Source: Streptomyces morookaense
Lineage (GTDB): Bacteria > Actinomycetota > Actinomycetes > Streptomycetales > Streptomycetaceae
Reading direction: 5' to 3'
Length of the DNA stretch: 64,000 nucleotides
Assembly: GCF_013030945.1 (NCBI RefSeq)
Contig: NZ_JABBXF010000016.1
Location: 1-64,000 of the forward strand
Below are positions 35,056 through 44,081 of this stretch, one piece after another. The first letter of the stretch is position 1, and each line of letters opens with the position of its first letter. The notes below the pieces were generated by a model that was not told the DNA's origin, did not search any database, and saw only the letters and a list, made by a program, of their open reading frames with translations. Made by a program: the position numbers and the translations under genes.

Positions 35056-35930
35056 GCCCGTCCCGGCACACCGGAGGGGACGAGCCCGTCGCGGCCGTCC
35101 GCTGCACCGGCCTGCACTACGCGTTCGGCAGCACCAAGGCCGTCGACGGCGTGGACCTGGAGGTGGAGCCGGGCGAGGTCTTCGGCCTCCTCGGCCCCAA
35201 CGGCGCGGGCAAGACGACCACGATCCGCGCGATCACCACACTGCTGCCCGTGCCGCCGGGCGTGGTCGGCGTCTTCGGCCACGACGCGGCCCGGCAGCGC
35301 ATGGCGGTGCGGCGCCTGCTCGGCTACGTGCCGCAGCAGCTCTCCGCCGACGGGAGCCTGACCGGGGAGGAGAACGTCGCCCTCTTCGCCCGGGTCTTCG
35401 ACGTGCCCCGCCGCGAGCGCGCCGCCCGGGTGGCGCAGGCACTCGACGCGGTCGGCCTCGCCTCCGCCGCGCACCGGATGGCCGCGACGTACTCGGGCGG
35501 CATGGTGCGCCGCCTGGAACTGGCGCAGGCCCTGGTCAGCGCGCCCCGCCTGCTGATCCTGGACGAACCGACCATCGGCCTCGACCCGATCGCCCGGGAC
35601 AGCGTCTGGGACCGCATCACCGAGATCCGTACCGGGACGGGCATGACGGTCCTGGTGACCACCCACTCCATGGAGGAGGCCGACCAGCGCTGCGACCGGC
35701 TGGCGCTGATGCACCGGGGCAGGATCCGCGCCCTGGGCACGCCCGCCGAGCTCAAGGCGGGACTGACGGCCCACCGCCGGGAGGCCGGCGAGGCGGAACC
35801 GCCCCCGCCGTCCCTGGAGGACGTGTTCCGGCACTTCTCCGGAAGCGGGCTGGACGAGCCCGGCCCGGACGAACGAGGGGAGTTCAGCGATGTCCGCCGC
35901 ACCCGCCGCACCGCCTCCCGCGTCGGCTGA
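35052..35930 (+). CDS. ABC exporter ATP-binding protein
   Basis: A 292-residue ABC ATPase of the drug-exporter (DrrA-like) class. Walker A is GPNGAGKTT, the Q-loop lies in LGYVPQQLSADG, the signature is YSGGMVRRLELAQAL, Walker B is LLILDEPTIGLDP and the switch histidine follows in VLVTTHSMEEADQ. The signature reads SGGMV rather than SGGQR, as in several exporter ATPases. The GTG start overlaps the MarR stop, with AGGGAGG upstream. The downstream permease gene begins within its last 41 bases. It powers export through that permease. Confidence 0.95.
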   Translation: MSPSRHTGGDEPVAAVRCTGLHYAFGSTKAVDGVDLEVEPGEVFGLLGPNGAGKTTTIRAITTLLPVPPGVVGVFGHDAARQRMAVRRLLGYVPQQLSADGSLTGEENVALFARVFDVPRRERAARVAQALDAVGLASAAHRMAATYSGGMVRRLELAQALVSAPRLLILDEPTIGLDPIARDSVWDRITEIRTGTGMTVLVTTHSMEEADQRCDRLALMHRGRIRALGTPAELKAGLTAHRREAGEAEPPPPSLEDVFRHFSGSGLDEPGPDERGEFSDVRRTRRTASRVG

Positions 35931-36753
35931 CCCCCTTCCGCCGGAGGAGCGCTACGCCCTGCTGCTGACCCCGCCGCAGGCCCGCAGCGGCTGGCGGGTG
36001 GTGCCGGCCCGGGTGGCCGCCATGTGCGCCGTCGAGCTGCAGAAGCTGCGGCACGACCGCACCGAGCTCTACACGCGCGCCGTGCAGCCGGCCCTGTGGC
36101 TGCTGATCTTCGGCGAGACCTTCACCCGCATCCACGCCATCCCCACCGGCCATGTGCCGTACCTGGACTATCTCGCGCCGGGCATCATCGCCCAGTCCGC
36201 GATGTTCATCGCCATCTTCTACGGCATCATGATCATCTGGGAGCGGGACTCGGGCGTGCTGACCAAGCTGCTCGTCACCCCGACACCCCGGGCGGCGCTG
36301 GTGACCGGGAAGGCGTTCGCCGCGGGCGTCAAGGCCGTCATCCAGGCCGTGGTCGTGATCGCCATCGCGGCGGCCCTGGGCGTCGCCCTGACCTGGAACC
36401 CGCTGCGACTGCTGGGCGTCCTGGCCGTGGTGCTGCTCGGCTCGGCCTTCTTCTCCTGCCTGTCGATGACGATCGCGGGCATCGTGCTCACCCGTGACCG
36501 TCTCATGGGCATCGGCCAGGCCATCACGATGCCACTGTTCTTCGGCTCCAACGCGCTGTACCCGGTGTCCGCGATGCCGGGCTGGCTGCAGGCCGTCAGC
36601 ACGGCGAACCCGCTGAGCTATCAAGTGGACGCGCTGCGCGGGCTGTTGATCGGCACGCCCGCCCATCTGGGCACCGACCTCGCCGTGCTCGTCGCCGCCG
36701 CGGTGCTGGGCATCGCCTCCGCGGCCTCGCTGCTGGGCCGGCTGGCCCGCTGA
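35890..36753 (+). CDS. ABC-2 type exporter permease
   Basis: A 287-residue membrane protein with six hydrophobic segments (starting near ALWLLIFGETFTRI, IIAQSAMFIAIFYGIMII, VIQAVVVIAIAAALGVAL, LLGVLAVVLLGSAFFSCL, QAITMPLFFGSNALYP, LAVLVAAAVLGIASAA). The amphipathic start RVAAMCAVELQKLRHDRTEL and the SNALYPVSAMPGWLQ and NPLSYQVDALRG segments are typical of DrrB-like permeases. It overlaps the ATPase gene by 41 bases. The pair is a candidate exporter for a toxic compound or the cationic polymer. Confidence 0.93.
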   Translation: MSAAPAAPPPASADPLPPEERYALLLTPPQARSGWRVVPARVAAMCAVELQKLRHDRTELYTRAVQPALWLLIFGETFTRIHAIPTGHVPYLDYLAPGIIAQSAMFIAIFYGIMIIWERDSGVLTKLLVTPTPRAALVTGKAFAAGVKAVIQAVVVIAIAAALGVALTWNPLRLLGVLAVVLLGSAFFSCLSMTIAGIVLTRDRLMGIGQAITMPLFFGSNALYPVSAMPGWLQAVSTANPLSYQVDALRGLLIGTPAHLGTDLAVLVAAAVLGIASAASLLGRLAR

Positions 36754-36757
36754 GCCG

Positions 36758-38113
36758 ATGCGCCGCCCCGCACGCCCCCGCCCGCCCCATACGTACTTCC
36801 CCGGACACGGCAACTTCGGTCATGGCGTGCGCCGTTACCGCATCCGCCTGGACTGGAAGCCGGGTTCCGGCCGCATTCTCGCGGCGGCGACGCTGACCGT
36901 CGTGCCGGTGGAACCCCTTGAGGTGATCGAGCTCGACCTGGCCCGGCTGCACGTCTCCCGCGTCGACCTCGCGGGGGCACCGGCCCGCTTCCGGCACCGC
37001 CGCCGGAAGCTGCTCGTCGCCGCGCCGCGGCCGCTGCCCGCCGGGGAGCCCGTCGAGGTGACGGTGCACTACCGCGGCGTCCCGCGGCCGGTCGGGATCC
37101 CCGAACTCGACGACGAGGCGGGCTGGTTCACCACCCGCGAGGGCATCCGCGTCTCCGGTGAACCGGTGGGCGCGCCGTCGTGGTTCCCCTGCAACGACCG
37201 GCCGGACGACAAGGCGGCGTACCGGTTCGAGGCGACGGTCCCGGACGGCTGGCAGGTGTGCGCCAACGGCACGCTGACACAGCGGAGTCCGGCCGGGCGG
37301 GGGCGCACGACGTGGGTGTACGAGCACGCGGGACCGATGGCGCCGTATCTGGCGACGCTGGCCATCGGCCGGTTCGTCTTCCACGAGCAGTCCGGCGGCC
37401 CGCCGGGCGTGCTGCTGCGCAACGCCTTCCCCGAGCGGCTGGCCGAGCGCGCGGCCCACGACTTCGGCCGCCAGCCGCAGATGCTGACCGCGTTCACGGA
37501 ACTGTTCGGCCCGTACCCCTTCGAGGCGTACGGGGCCGTGGTGGTCGACGACGACGTCGGCGATCCGCAGGAGGCGCAGACGTTCGCGGTGTTCGGCACC
37601 GACCGTGTCGACGGCCGCCGCGGGTACGAGGACGAGGTGGCGCACGAGCTGGCCCACCAGTGGTTCGGCAACAGCGCCGGGATCTCCGGCTGGCAGGACC
37701 TGTGGATCAAGGAGGGGCTCGCCACCTACGCCGAGTGGCTGTGGTGGGAGGCGTGCGGCGAGGCCGGTGCCCGCACGCTCGCGGCCGAGCATCTGGCGGA
37801 GCTGCGCGCCGCGGACCCGGACACGGTGCTCGCGGACCCCGGCCCGGCCGCCCTGTTCGAGGACTGGGTGTACAGCCGGAGCGCCCTGACCATGTACGCG
37901 CTGCGGCTGACCGCGGGGGACGAGAAATTTTTCCGGCTGATCCGCGAGTGGCTCGCCCGGTATCGCGGCGGCAATGGCGGCACCAGGGGTTTCATCGCCC
38001 TCGCCGAGCAGGTGACGGACATGTCCCTCGACGGATTCTTCCAGGAGTGGATCTACCGTCGGGCGCTGCCCGGAATTCCCGGGCCGGGGCCCGGCGCAGG
38101 CCGCCCGGAATAA
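36758..38113 (+). CDS. M1-family zinc aminopeptidase
   Basis: A 451-residue metallopeptidase. The zinc site is HELAHQW (about residues 293-299) with the third ligand in KEGLATYAEW; the substrate N-terminus-recognition region, usually GxMEN, reads DPQEAQTF, keeping the glutamate. An N-terminal beta-sandwich domain comes first. There is no signal peptide. It removes N-terminal residues from peptides. It begins 4 bases after the permease gene and belongs to that operon. Because epsilon-poly-lysine producers protect themselves with a zinc aminopeptidase that trims the polymer, this enzyme may degrade poly-diaminobutyrate; that is inference from context. Confidence 0.9.
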   Translation: MRRPARPRPPHTYFPGHGNFGHGVRRYRIRLDWKPGSGRILAAATLTVVPVEPLEVIELDLARLHVSRVDLAGAPARFRHRRRKLLVAAPRPLPAGEPVEVTVHYRGVPRPVGIPELDDEAGWFTTREGIRVSGEPVGAPSWFPCNDRPDDKAAYRFEATVPDGWQVCANGTLTQRSPAGRGRTTWVYEHAGPMAPYLATLAIGRFVFHEQSGGPPGVLLRNAFPERLAERAAHDFGRQPQMLTAFTELFGPYPFEAYGAVVVDDDVGDPQEAQTFAVFGTDRVDGRRGYEDEVAHELAHQWFGNSAGISGWQDLWIKEGLATYAEWLWWEACGEAGARTLAAEHLAELRAADPDTVLADPGPAALFEDWVYSRSALTMYALRLTAGDEKFFRLIREWLARYRGGNGGTRGFIALAEQVTDMSLDGFFQEWIYRRALPGIPGPGPGAGRPE

Positions 38114-38567
38114 TCACCAAGCAGTTTTTGGTGCGGTGTTTACAGCACTGCAAAACAACAAGATGAATATTTTACTTGCGCGACTCCGCAACCAACGGGA
38201 ACCGGCCGTGCCGCCTGCCGCGGCCGAGCCGGATTGCGTCTTGACACGGGGAGGGATCTCGGCATCGACCGATCCCCTGTCCGGACCAAGCACCACAGAG
38301 ACTCGCCCGAGCCCCACCCGCCACGCGCGTGACATGCCCCGGTGGCGCGAATTGGGGCGCCCCACGTCGGCTAGAATCCCGCTGTTCCCCGGGGATACAG
38401 CCACCTAGTTTTCCTGACGCGCTGTTGACGGCGGCCGCCCGAAAAATCACCGCCGGCAGCAGCAGCCGAATCCTCCACCCCTGAAATCCGCCCGCCCCAC
38501 GATTCCTCCCGAAGCTGTCGCGAAGGCGTGCGGAAAAACCTGCAAGTCCCATTCATCTGGGGGACAT
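38114..38567. promoter_or_regulatory. Leader/promoter region of the second synthetase, with hairpin and low-GC island
   Basis: No supported gene. A small hairpin (CACCAA, 7-base T-rich loop, TTGGTG; 38115-38133) directly follows the peptidase stop. The next 50 bases (to about 38185) are unusually AT-rich for this genome. A frame at 38136-38408 could encode a 90-residue peptide but codon use is poor. A TAGAAT element (38372-38377) could be a -10 box, giving a leader of nearly 190 bases. GGGGGA precedes the synthetase GTG. Confidence 0.4.
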
Positions 38568-41500
38568 GTGCCCGAAACCAGAGTGAGCCCGGCGCCCACC
38601 GCACCGGCTCACGTCATGAATTCTCCCGATCCTGTACAAGGCGACGGAGCACGCCACGTACGGTTCCTTTTCGAATTCTTCGAGCGGACCTGCGACCGCA
38701 CGCCGGGTTCCGTCGCCGTCGTCTGCGACGGAACCCGGCTGACGTACGCGCAGCTGGAGGCCCGCGCCAACCGGCTCGCGCAGCTGCTGCGGCAGCGCGG
38801 GGTACGCGAGGGCGGCACGGTGGGCATCCTCCTGGACCGCTCCGAGCAGACCTACGTCGCCCTGCTCGCCGTACTCAAGACCGGTGCCGCCTACGTGCCG
38901 CTCGACGCGGCGTTCCCCGCCGACCGGGTGGCGTTCATCGCCGCGGACGCCGGGGTGCAGTGCCTGCTCACCGTCCCGGCCCTGCGCGAACGCGCCGCCG
39001 GGGCGGCCTGCCCGGTGCTCGACGTCGGCCTCGCCGAGGCCGAGGCGGCGCACCTGCCCGCGGACCGCATCGCCCCGCCGGACGACCCCGCGGCGCTGTG
39101 CTACATCATCTACACCTCCGGAACCACCGGACACCCCAAGGGCGTTGCCGTCAGCCACGCCAACGTCGTCAACTTCCTGCGCGTGGCCACCCCGATCTAC
39201 CAGGTGCACGGCGAGGACCGCGTCTACCAGGGGCTCTCGCTCGCCTTCGACTTCTCCGTCGAGGAGATCTGGCCGGCCTGGATCGCCGGGGCCACCCTCT
39301 ACACCGGCCCGGGCGGCGAACGCCGCGTCGGCCAGGGCCTCGCCGACTTCCTCGCCGAGCACGCCATCACGGTGCTGTGCTGCGTGCCGACCCTGCTGAC
39401 CACCATCGAGGGCGAACTCCCCGCACTGCGCAGCCTGTTGGTGAGCGGCGAGGCCTGCCCGCGCGACCTGGTGCACCGCTGGTCGCGCAGCGGGCGGCGG
39501 ATCCTCAACGCCTACGGGCCGACCGAGTCCACCGTGACAGCGACCTGCGGCGAACTGCACCCGCACCAGCCCGTCACCATCGGCCGCCCGCTGCCCAGTT
39601 ACCGGGTCTATGTGCTCGACGAGCACCTGCGGCCGGTGCCCGACGGCGCCGAGGGCGAACTCTGCGTCGGCGGGCCGGGCGTGGCCGTCGGCTACGTCAA
39701 CCGGCCCGAGCTGACCGCCGAACGCTTCATCGCCAACCCCGTCGAGGCCGACCGCGCCGACGTGCCCCGCCTCTACCGCACCGGCGACCTCGGCAGGTTC
39801 ACGCCCACCGGGGAGATCGAGTACCTCGGCCGCGTCGACACCCAGGTCAAGATCCGCGGCTACCGCATCGAATGCGCCGAGATCGAGGAGATCCTGCGCG
39901 AGGACCCGGCCGTCGAGAGCGCCGTCGTCGTCCCGCACGGGCCCGACGGGAACGCACAGGCCCTCGTCGGCTACCTGACCCTGCACGACCGGGCCCGGCA
40001 GGACGAGGACGAGCTGCGCGAGCGCCTGCACACCGCCCTGCGCCGCAGGCTGCCCGACTACATGATCCCCGCCTTCGTGGAGGTCCTCGACGCCCTGCCG
40101 CTGCTCGCCGCCGACAAGGTGGACCGCTCGCGGCTCCCCGCGCCCGCCTCGGCCCCGTTCGGCCGCCGCCGCACCCGCCGCGCCGCGCCGGAGACCGCTG
40201 CGGAGCGGCAACTGGCCGCCGTCTGGCAGGAGGTGCTCGGCATCGCCGGGCTCTCCGCCGACGACGACTTCTTCTGCGACCTGGGCGGCCACTCCATGTC
40301 CGCGGCCCGCCTCGTCTCCCGGCTGCGCGGCGAACCGGGCCTGGAGGGCGTGGCGATGGGCGATCTCTACGCCCACCCCACCGTCCGCGGGCTCGCCGCC
40401 TTCCTCCGGGACCGCGCCGGGGCCGCCGCCGCTCCGCCGCAGCGCCCGGCCGTCCCCGCCCCGGCCCCGCGGCGGCACTCCACGGCCCGGGTACGGGCCT
40501 GCGGCCTCGCCCAACTCGGGGCGCTGTACGCCTGGTTGTTCGTCCTCGGCCTGCCGTTCCTGGTGCTGTTCTACCGGCTGTGCGTCACGCTGGCCCTGCC
40601 CGTCGACGGCATCGACGGCGGCCCGCTCGGCTTCCTGGCGCACCTGGGCTGGGGCGCCTTCGTCCCCGTCGACTTCGCCTGGACGGTGGTGGACCTCGTC
40701 CTGCTGCCCGCCGTCGCCGGCCGGCTGCTCATGGCCGGGGTGCGGCCGGGGTGGTATCCGCTGTGGGGCGCGACGTACCTGCGGTTCTGGCTGCAGGGCA
40801 AGGTGCTGGCCCTCTCCCCCGCCGCCATACTGGCCGGATCCCCGCTGCTGCCGCCCTACTTGAGGCTGCTCGGCGCCCGGGTGGGCCGCGGCTGCCACAT
40901 CGGCGCACCGCCGGCCGTGCCGTCGCTGGTGGAGCTCGGCGACGCGGCGAGCATCGGCTACGGGGCACGGGTCCAGCCGTTCGCCGTCGAGGGCGGCTGG
41001 CTGCGGCTGGCCCCCGTGCGCCTCGGCACGGGCAGTTATCTGGGCGTCAACAGCGTCGTCCTGCCCGGCGCGGACATCGGTGACGCCGCCGCGGTGGGCG
41101 ACCAGTCGCTCGTGCCCGCCGACCACGTCGTCCCCGAGGGGGAGTTCTGGGCGGGCTCCCCGGCCGTGCGGCAGAGCGGCAAGCCCGCGCTGCTCGCCCG
41201 GCTGGAGGCCGACCCCGACCACGGCCGCTGGCCGCTGCCCGTGCTGGCCGGCTACGTCCTGGGCACCGCCCTGCTGATGGCCGCGCCCACGCTGGTGCTC
41301 ACGCCAGGCGGGATACTGACCGCCTGGGCGGCGGCGGAGCACGGGCCCGCCGGGGCGCTGGCCGCCGCGGCGGCGGCCGGGCCGCTGGCCGCCGTCTCCA
41401 CCTGCCTGCTCGTCCTCGCCGTCAAGCGCGGGCTGCTGCCCCGGACCCGTACCGGCATCCACCGCGAGCGCAGCGGCTCCGGCCCGGCGAAGTGGCTCGG

Positions 41501-42614
41501 CGACGGGATGATGACACTGAGCCTGACCGCCACCCACGCCCTGTACTCCACGCTCTACCTGGTGCCGTTCCTGCGGGCGCTGGGCGCCCGGACCGGGCGC
41601 TGGGCAGAGGTGGCCACCGTCAGCTTCGTCGACCCCGACCTGCTGGAGATCGGCGAGCGCAGCTTCGTCGCCGACATCGCCGTCGTCGGCCCGGCGGTCT
41701 TCCACCACGGGCGGTTCGCCGTGGCCCCCGCCACCGTGGGCCGGCGCAGCTTCGTCGGCAACGGGGCGCTGGTGCCGGGCTCTTCGCGGCTGGGCGACAA
41801 CAGCCTGCTGGGCGTGCACTCCGTCGCCCCGCCCGGCGACATCGAGCCGGAGACGACCTGGCTCGGCTCGCCGGCCCTGTTCCTGCCGACCCGCGAGGAG
41901 AGCCGGAGCTTCCCGGCCAAGTACACCTTCGCCCCGACCCCGGGGCTCGTCGCGGCGCGCCTGGCCGTCGAGTTCTTCCGGGTCACGCTGCCCGCGACGC
42001 TCGGCGGACTGTCCATACTGGCCCTGCTCTACGCCATGGCGCTGACCGCCGAGACCGCTCCCCCGCTCGTCCTGCTCGCCCTGACCCCCGGGCTGCTCCT
42101 GGCGTCCTCGCTGACCGCCACCCTCGTGGTCGTCGTCCTCAAGTGGCTGGTGATCGGCCGCTACCGGGCGCGCACGGAGCCGCTGTGGGGCATCTGGGTG
42201 CGCCGCACCGAGCTGATCACCGGGCTGTTCGAGAACCTGGTCGTGCCCACCCTGGTGAACTTCCTCACCGGCACCCCGTGGATGGCCCCCGTCATGCGCC
42301 TGTTCGGGGCCCGCATCGGGCGACGGACCTGGCTGAACACCACGTTCATGACCGAGTTCGACCTGGTCGAGGTGGGCGACGACGCGGCGGTCGGCGAGGC
42401 GACGTCCCTGCAGACCCACCTGTTCGAGGACCGGGTGATGAAGATGTCCCGGGTCCGGGTCGGCGAGGGCGCCTCGGTGGGGTCGCGCTGCGTCGTGCTC
42501 TACGACGCGCATGTCGGCGCCGGCACCTGCCTGGACGCCCTCTCGCTGGTCATGAAGGGCGAGAACCTGCCCGCCCGCAGCAACTGGCGCGGCATCCCGG
42601 CCAGACCGTACTGA
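38568..42614 (+). CDS. Pls/PosA-type membrane NRPS, probable poly-diaminobutyrate synthetase 2
   Basis: A 1348-residue paralogue of the synthetase at 25792, collinear throughout. Adenylation core: [11 protein letters not shown] at 182, [29 protein letters not shown] and [10 protein letters not shown]. The carrier serine is about 576 (DLGGHSMSA). Six membrane spans and three hexapeptide-repeat-like lobes follow (from about 770, 1008 and 1248), e.g. [13 protein letters not shown] and [14 protein letters not shown]. By manual alignment to the GrsA pocket its code is DFECLSAVTK, against DFECLSAVSK in copy 1. It should polymerise the same or a closely related diamino acid. The start is a GTG with GGGGGA about 4 bases upstream. 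The aminotransferase gene follows after 49 bases. Confidence 0.9.
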   Translation: MPETRVSPAPTAPAHVMNSPDPVQGDGARHVRFLFEFFERTCDRTPGSVAVVCDGTRLTYAQLEARANRLAQLLRQRGVREGGTVGILLDRSEQTYVALLAVLKTGAAYVPLDAAFPADRVAFIAADAGVQCLLTVPALRERAAGAACPVLDVGLAEAEAAHLPADRIAPPDDPAALCYIIYTSGTTGHPKGVAVSHANVVNFLRVATPIYQVHGEDRVYQGLSLAFDFSVEEIWPAWIAGATLYTGPGGERRVGQGLADFLAEHAITVLCCVPTLLTTIEGELPALRSLLVSGEACPRDLVHRWSRSGRRILNAYGPTESTVTATCGELHPHQPVTIGRPLPSYRVYVLDEHLRPVPDGAEGELCVGGPGVAVGYVNRPELTAERFIANPVEADRADVPRLYRTGDLGRFTPTGEIEYLGRVDTQVKIRGYRIECAEIEEILREDPAVESAVVVPHGPDGNAQALVGYLTLHDRARQDEDELRERLHTALRRRLPDYMIPAFVEVLDALPLLAADKVDRSRLPAPASAPFGRRRTRRAAPETAAERQLAAVWQEVLGIAGLSADDDFFCDLGGHSMSAARLVSRLRGEPGLEGVAMGDLYAHPTVRGLAAFLRDRAGAAAAPPQRPAVPAPAPRRHSTARVRACGLAQLGALYAWLFVLGLPFLVLFYRLCVTLALPVDGIDGGPLGFLAHLGWGAFVPVDFAWTVVDLVLLPAVAGRLLMAGVRPGWYPLWGATYLRFWLQGKVLALSPAAILAGSPLLPPYLRLLGARVGRGCHIGAPPAVPSLVELGDAASIGYGARVQPFAVEGGWLRLAPVRLGTGSYLGVNSVVLPGADIGDAAAVGDQSLVPADHVVPEGEFWAGSPAVRQSGKPALLARLEADPDHGRWPLPVLAGYVLGTALLMAAPTLVLTPGGILTAWAAAEHGPAGALAAAAAAGPLAAVSTCLLVLAVKRGLLPRTRTGIHRERSGSGPAKWLGDGMMTLSLTATHALYSTLYLVPFLRALGARTGRWAEVATVSFVDPDLLEIGERSFVADIAVVGPAVFHHGRFAVAPATVGRRSFVGNGALVPGSSRLGDNSLLGVHSVAPPGDIEPETTWLGSPALFLPTREESRSFPAKYTFAPTPGLVAARLAVEFFRVTLPATLGGLSILALLYAMALTAETAPPLVLLALTPGLLLASSLTATLVVVVLKWLVIGRYRARTEPLWGIWVRRTELITGLFENLVVPTLVNFLTGTPWMAPVMRLFGARIGRRTWLNTTFMTEFDLVEVGDDAAVGEATSLQTHLFEDRVMKMSRVRVGEGASVGSRCVVLYDAHVGAGTCLDALSLVMKGENLPARSNWRGIPARPY

Positions 42615-42663
42615 ACCACCGCACCCCCGTCCCCTCGCTTCTCCCCCATCCCACGGAGCAGTC

Positions 42664-44040
42664 ATGACAGTGCAGTTGACGGACCCCGCCACCTGGACCG
42701 GGCCGCGGATCCACGGCGACCTGCCCGGCCCCCGCTCGGCCGAGCTGCTGGCACGCCAGCAGCAGCGGGAGTCCAACGCCCGCACCTACCCGCGCCGGAT
42801 CCCCATAGCCCTGGCGGAGGCCTCCGGTCCCTGGGTCAGGGACGTGGACGGCAACGTCTTCATCGACTTCCTCGCCGGCGCCGGCGTCCTCTCCCTCGGG
42901 CACAGCCACCCCGCCCTGGTGGCGACCGCGGCCCGGCAGCTCGGCAGCCTCGCCCACGGCCTGGACTTCCCCACCCCGGCCAAGGACGCCTTCGTCGAAG
43001 CCCAGTTGTCGATGCTGCCGCCGGCACTCCGCGACCGTATGAAGGTGCACATGTGCGGCCCGACGGGGGCCAACGCGGTCGACGCCGCCGTCAAGTTGTG
43101 CAAGACCGCCACCGGCCGCGGCGACATCGTCTCCTTCCAGGGCGCCTTCCACGGCAGCAGTCACGCCGCCATGGCGCTCACCGGGCTCGTCGCCCAGAAA
43201 CAGCCGGTGTCCAACGGCATGCCCGGCACCCATTTCTTCCCGTACTCCTACTGCAGCCGCTGCCCGCTTGCCCTGTCGCCCGAGACCTGCGAGACCAACT
43301 GCGCGACGCTTCTCGAACGTTCGCTGCGCGACGGCAACGGCGGTGTGGCCGCCCCCGCGGCCGTGGTGATGGAACTCGTCCAGGGCGAGGGCGGCGTGAT
43401 CCCGGCCCGTCCCGAATTCGTCACCCGGGTCCGGGAGATCACGCGCGAGCTCGGCATCCCGCTCGTCGTCGACGAGGTGCAGACCGGCTGCGGCCGGACC
43501 GGCACCTGGTTCGCCTTCGAGCAGTACGGCATCGAGCCCGACGTGATCGTCGCCTCCAAGGCGCTCAGCGGCATCGGCACCCCCGTCGCCATGATCCTCT
43601 ACGACGAGCGGCTGGACACCTGGGCCCCCGGCGCCCACACCGGCACCTTCCGCGGCAACCAGCTCGCCTTCGCGGCCGGTGCCGAGGCCGTGCGCATCAT
43701 CCACGACGAGGACGTCCTCGCCAATGTGCGGGCCCGCGGCGCCCAGTTCGCGGACCGGCTCGGCGCGCTGCGCAGCTGCCCGTGGGTGCGGGAGGTGCGC
43801 GGCCTCGGGCTGATGTGGGGCGTGGAACTGGCCGTGCCCGGCGACGGCCGGCCCGCGTCCGCCCTCGCGGCGGCCGTGCAGCAGCACGCGCTGCGCCACG
43901 GTCTGATCGTCGAACTCGGCGGCCGGGACGACTGCGTGGTGCGGATGCTGCCGCCGCTGAACGTCACCGAGGACGTCGTCGACACCGCCTGCACCATCCT
44001 GGTGTCCGCCGTCGAGGAGTGCACGGCCGCCGGCCGGTAA
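42664..44040 (+). CDS. dat: Diaminobutyrate-2-oxoglutarate aminotransferase 2
   Basis: A 458-residue class III aminotransferase, collinear with the gene at 29874. It keeps [54 protein letters not shown] and [10 protein letters not shown] with the PLP lysine. It differs by a loop of about 20 residues after HFFPY that contains [18 protein letters not shown], four cysteines that could bind zinc; the first copy lacks it. It makes 2,4-diaminobutyrate from aspartate semialdehyde with glutamate as donor. GGAG precedes the ATG. It sits between the second synthetase and the second aspartokinase. Confidence 0.92.
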   Translation: MTVQLTDPATWTGPRIHGDLPGPRSAELLARQQQRESNARTYPRRIPIALAEASGPWVRDVDGNVFIDFLAGAGVLSLGHSHPALVATAARQLGSLAHGLDFPTPAKDAFVEAQLSMLPPALRDRMKVHMCGPTGANAVDAAVKLCKTATGRGDIVSFQGAFHGSSHAAMALTGLVAQKQPVSNGMPGTHFFPYSYCSRCPLALSPETCETNCATLLERSLRDGNGGVAAPAAVVMELVQGEGGVIPARPEFVTRVREITRELGIPLVVDEVQTGCGRTGTWFAFEQYGIEPDVIVASKALSGIGTPVAMILYDERLDTWAPGAHTGTFRGNQLAFAAGAEAVRIIHDEDVLANVRARGAQFADRLGALRSCPWVREVRGLGLMWGVELAVPGDGRPASALAAAVQQHALRHGLIVELGGRDDCVVRMLPPLNVTEDVVDTACTILVSAVEECTAAGR

Positions 44041-44081
44041 CGCCCCCTGTCGACCCACCCCACCGAAGGAGACAGGTACCC

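Noticed and set aside
38136..38408. 90-codon plus-strand frame before the second synthetase
   Set aside because: It has no good ribosome site and the codon use and Pro/Thr/Arg composition look non-coding.
38553..42785. Open frame of 1410 codons opposite the second synthetase
   Set aside because: Same kind of antisense shadow; the plus strand encodes the complete enzyme.
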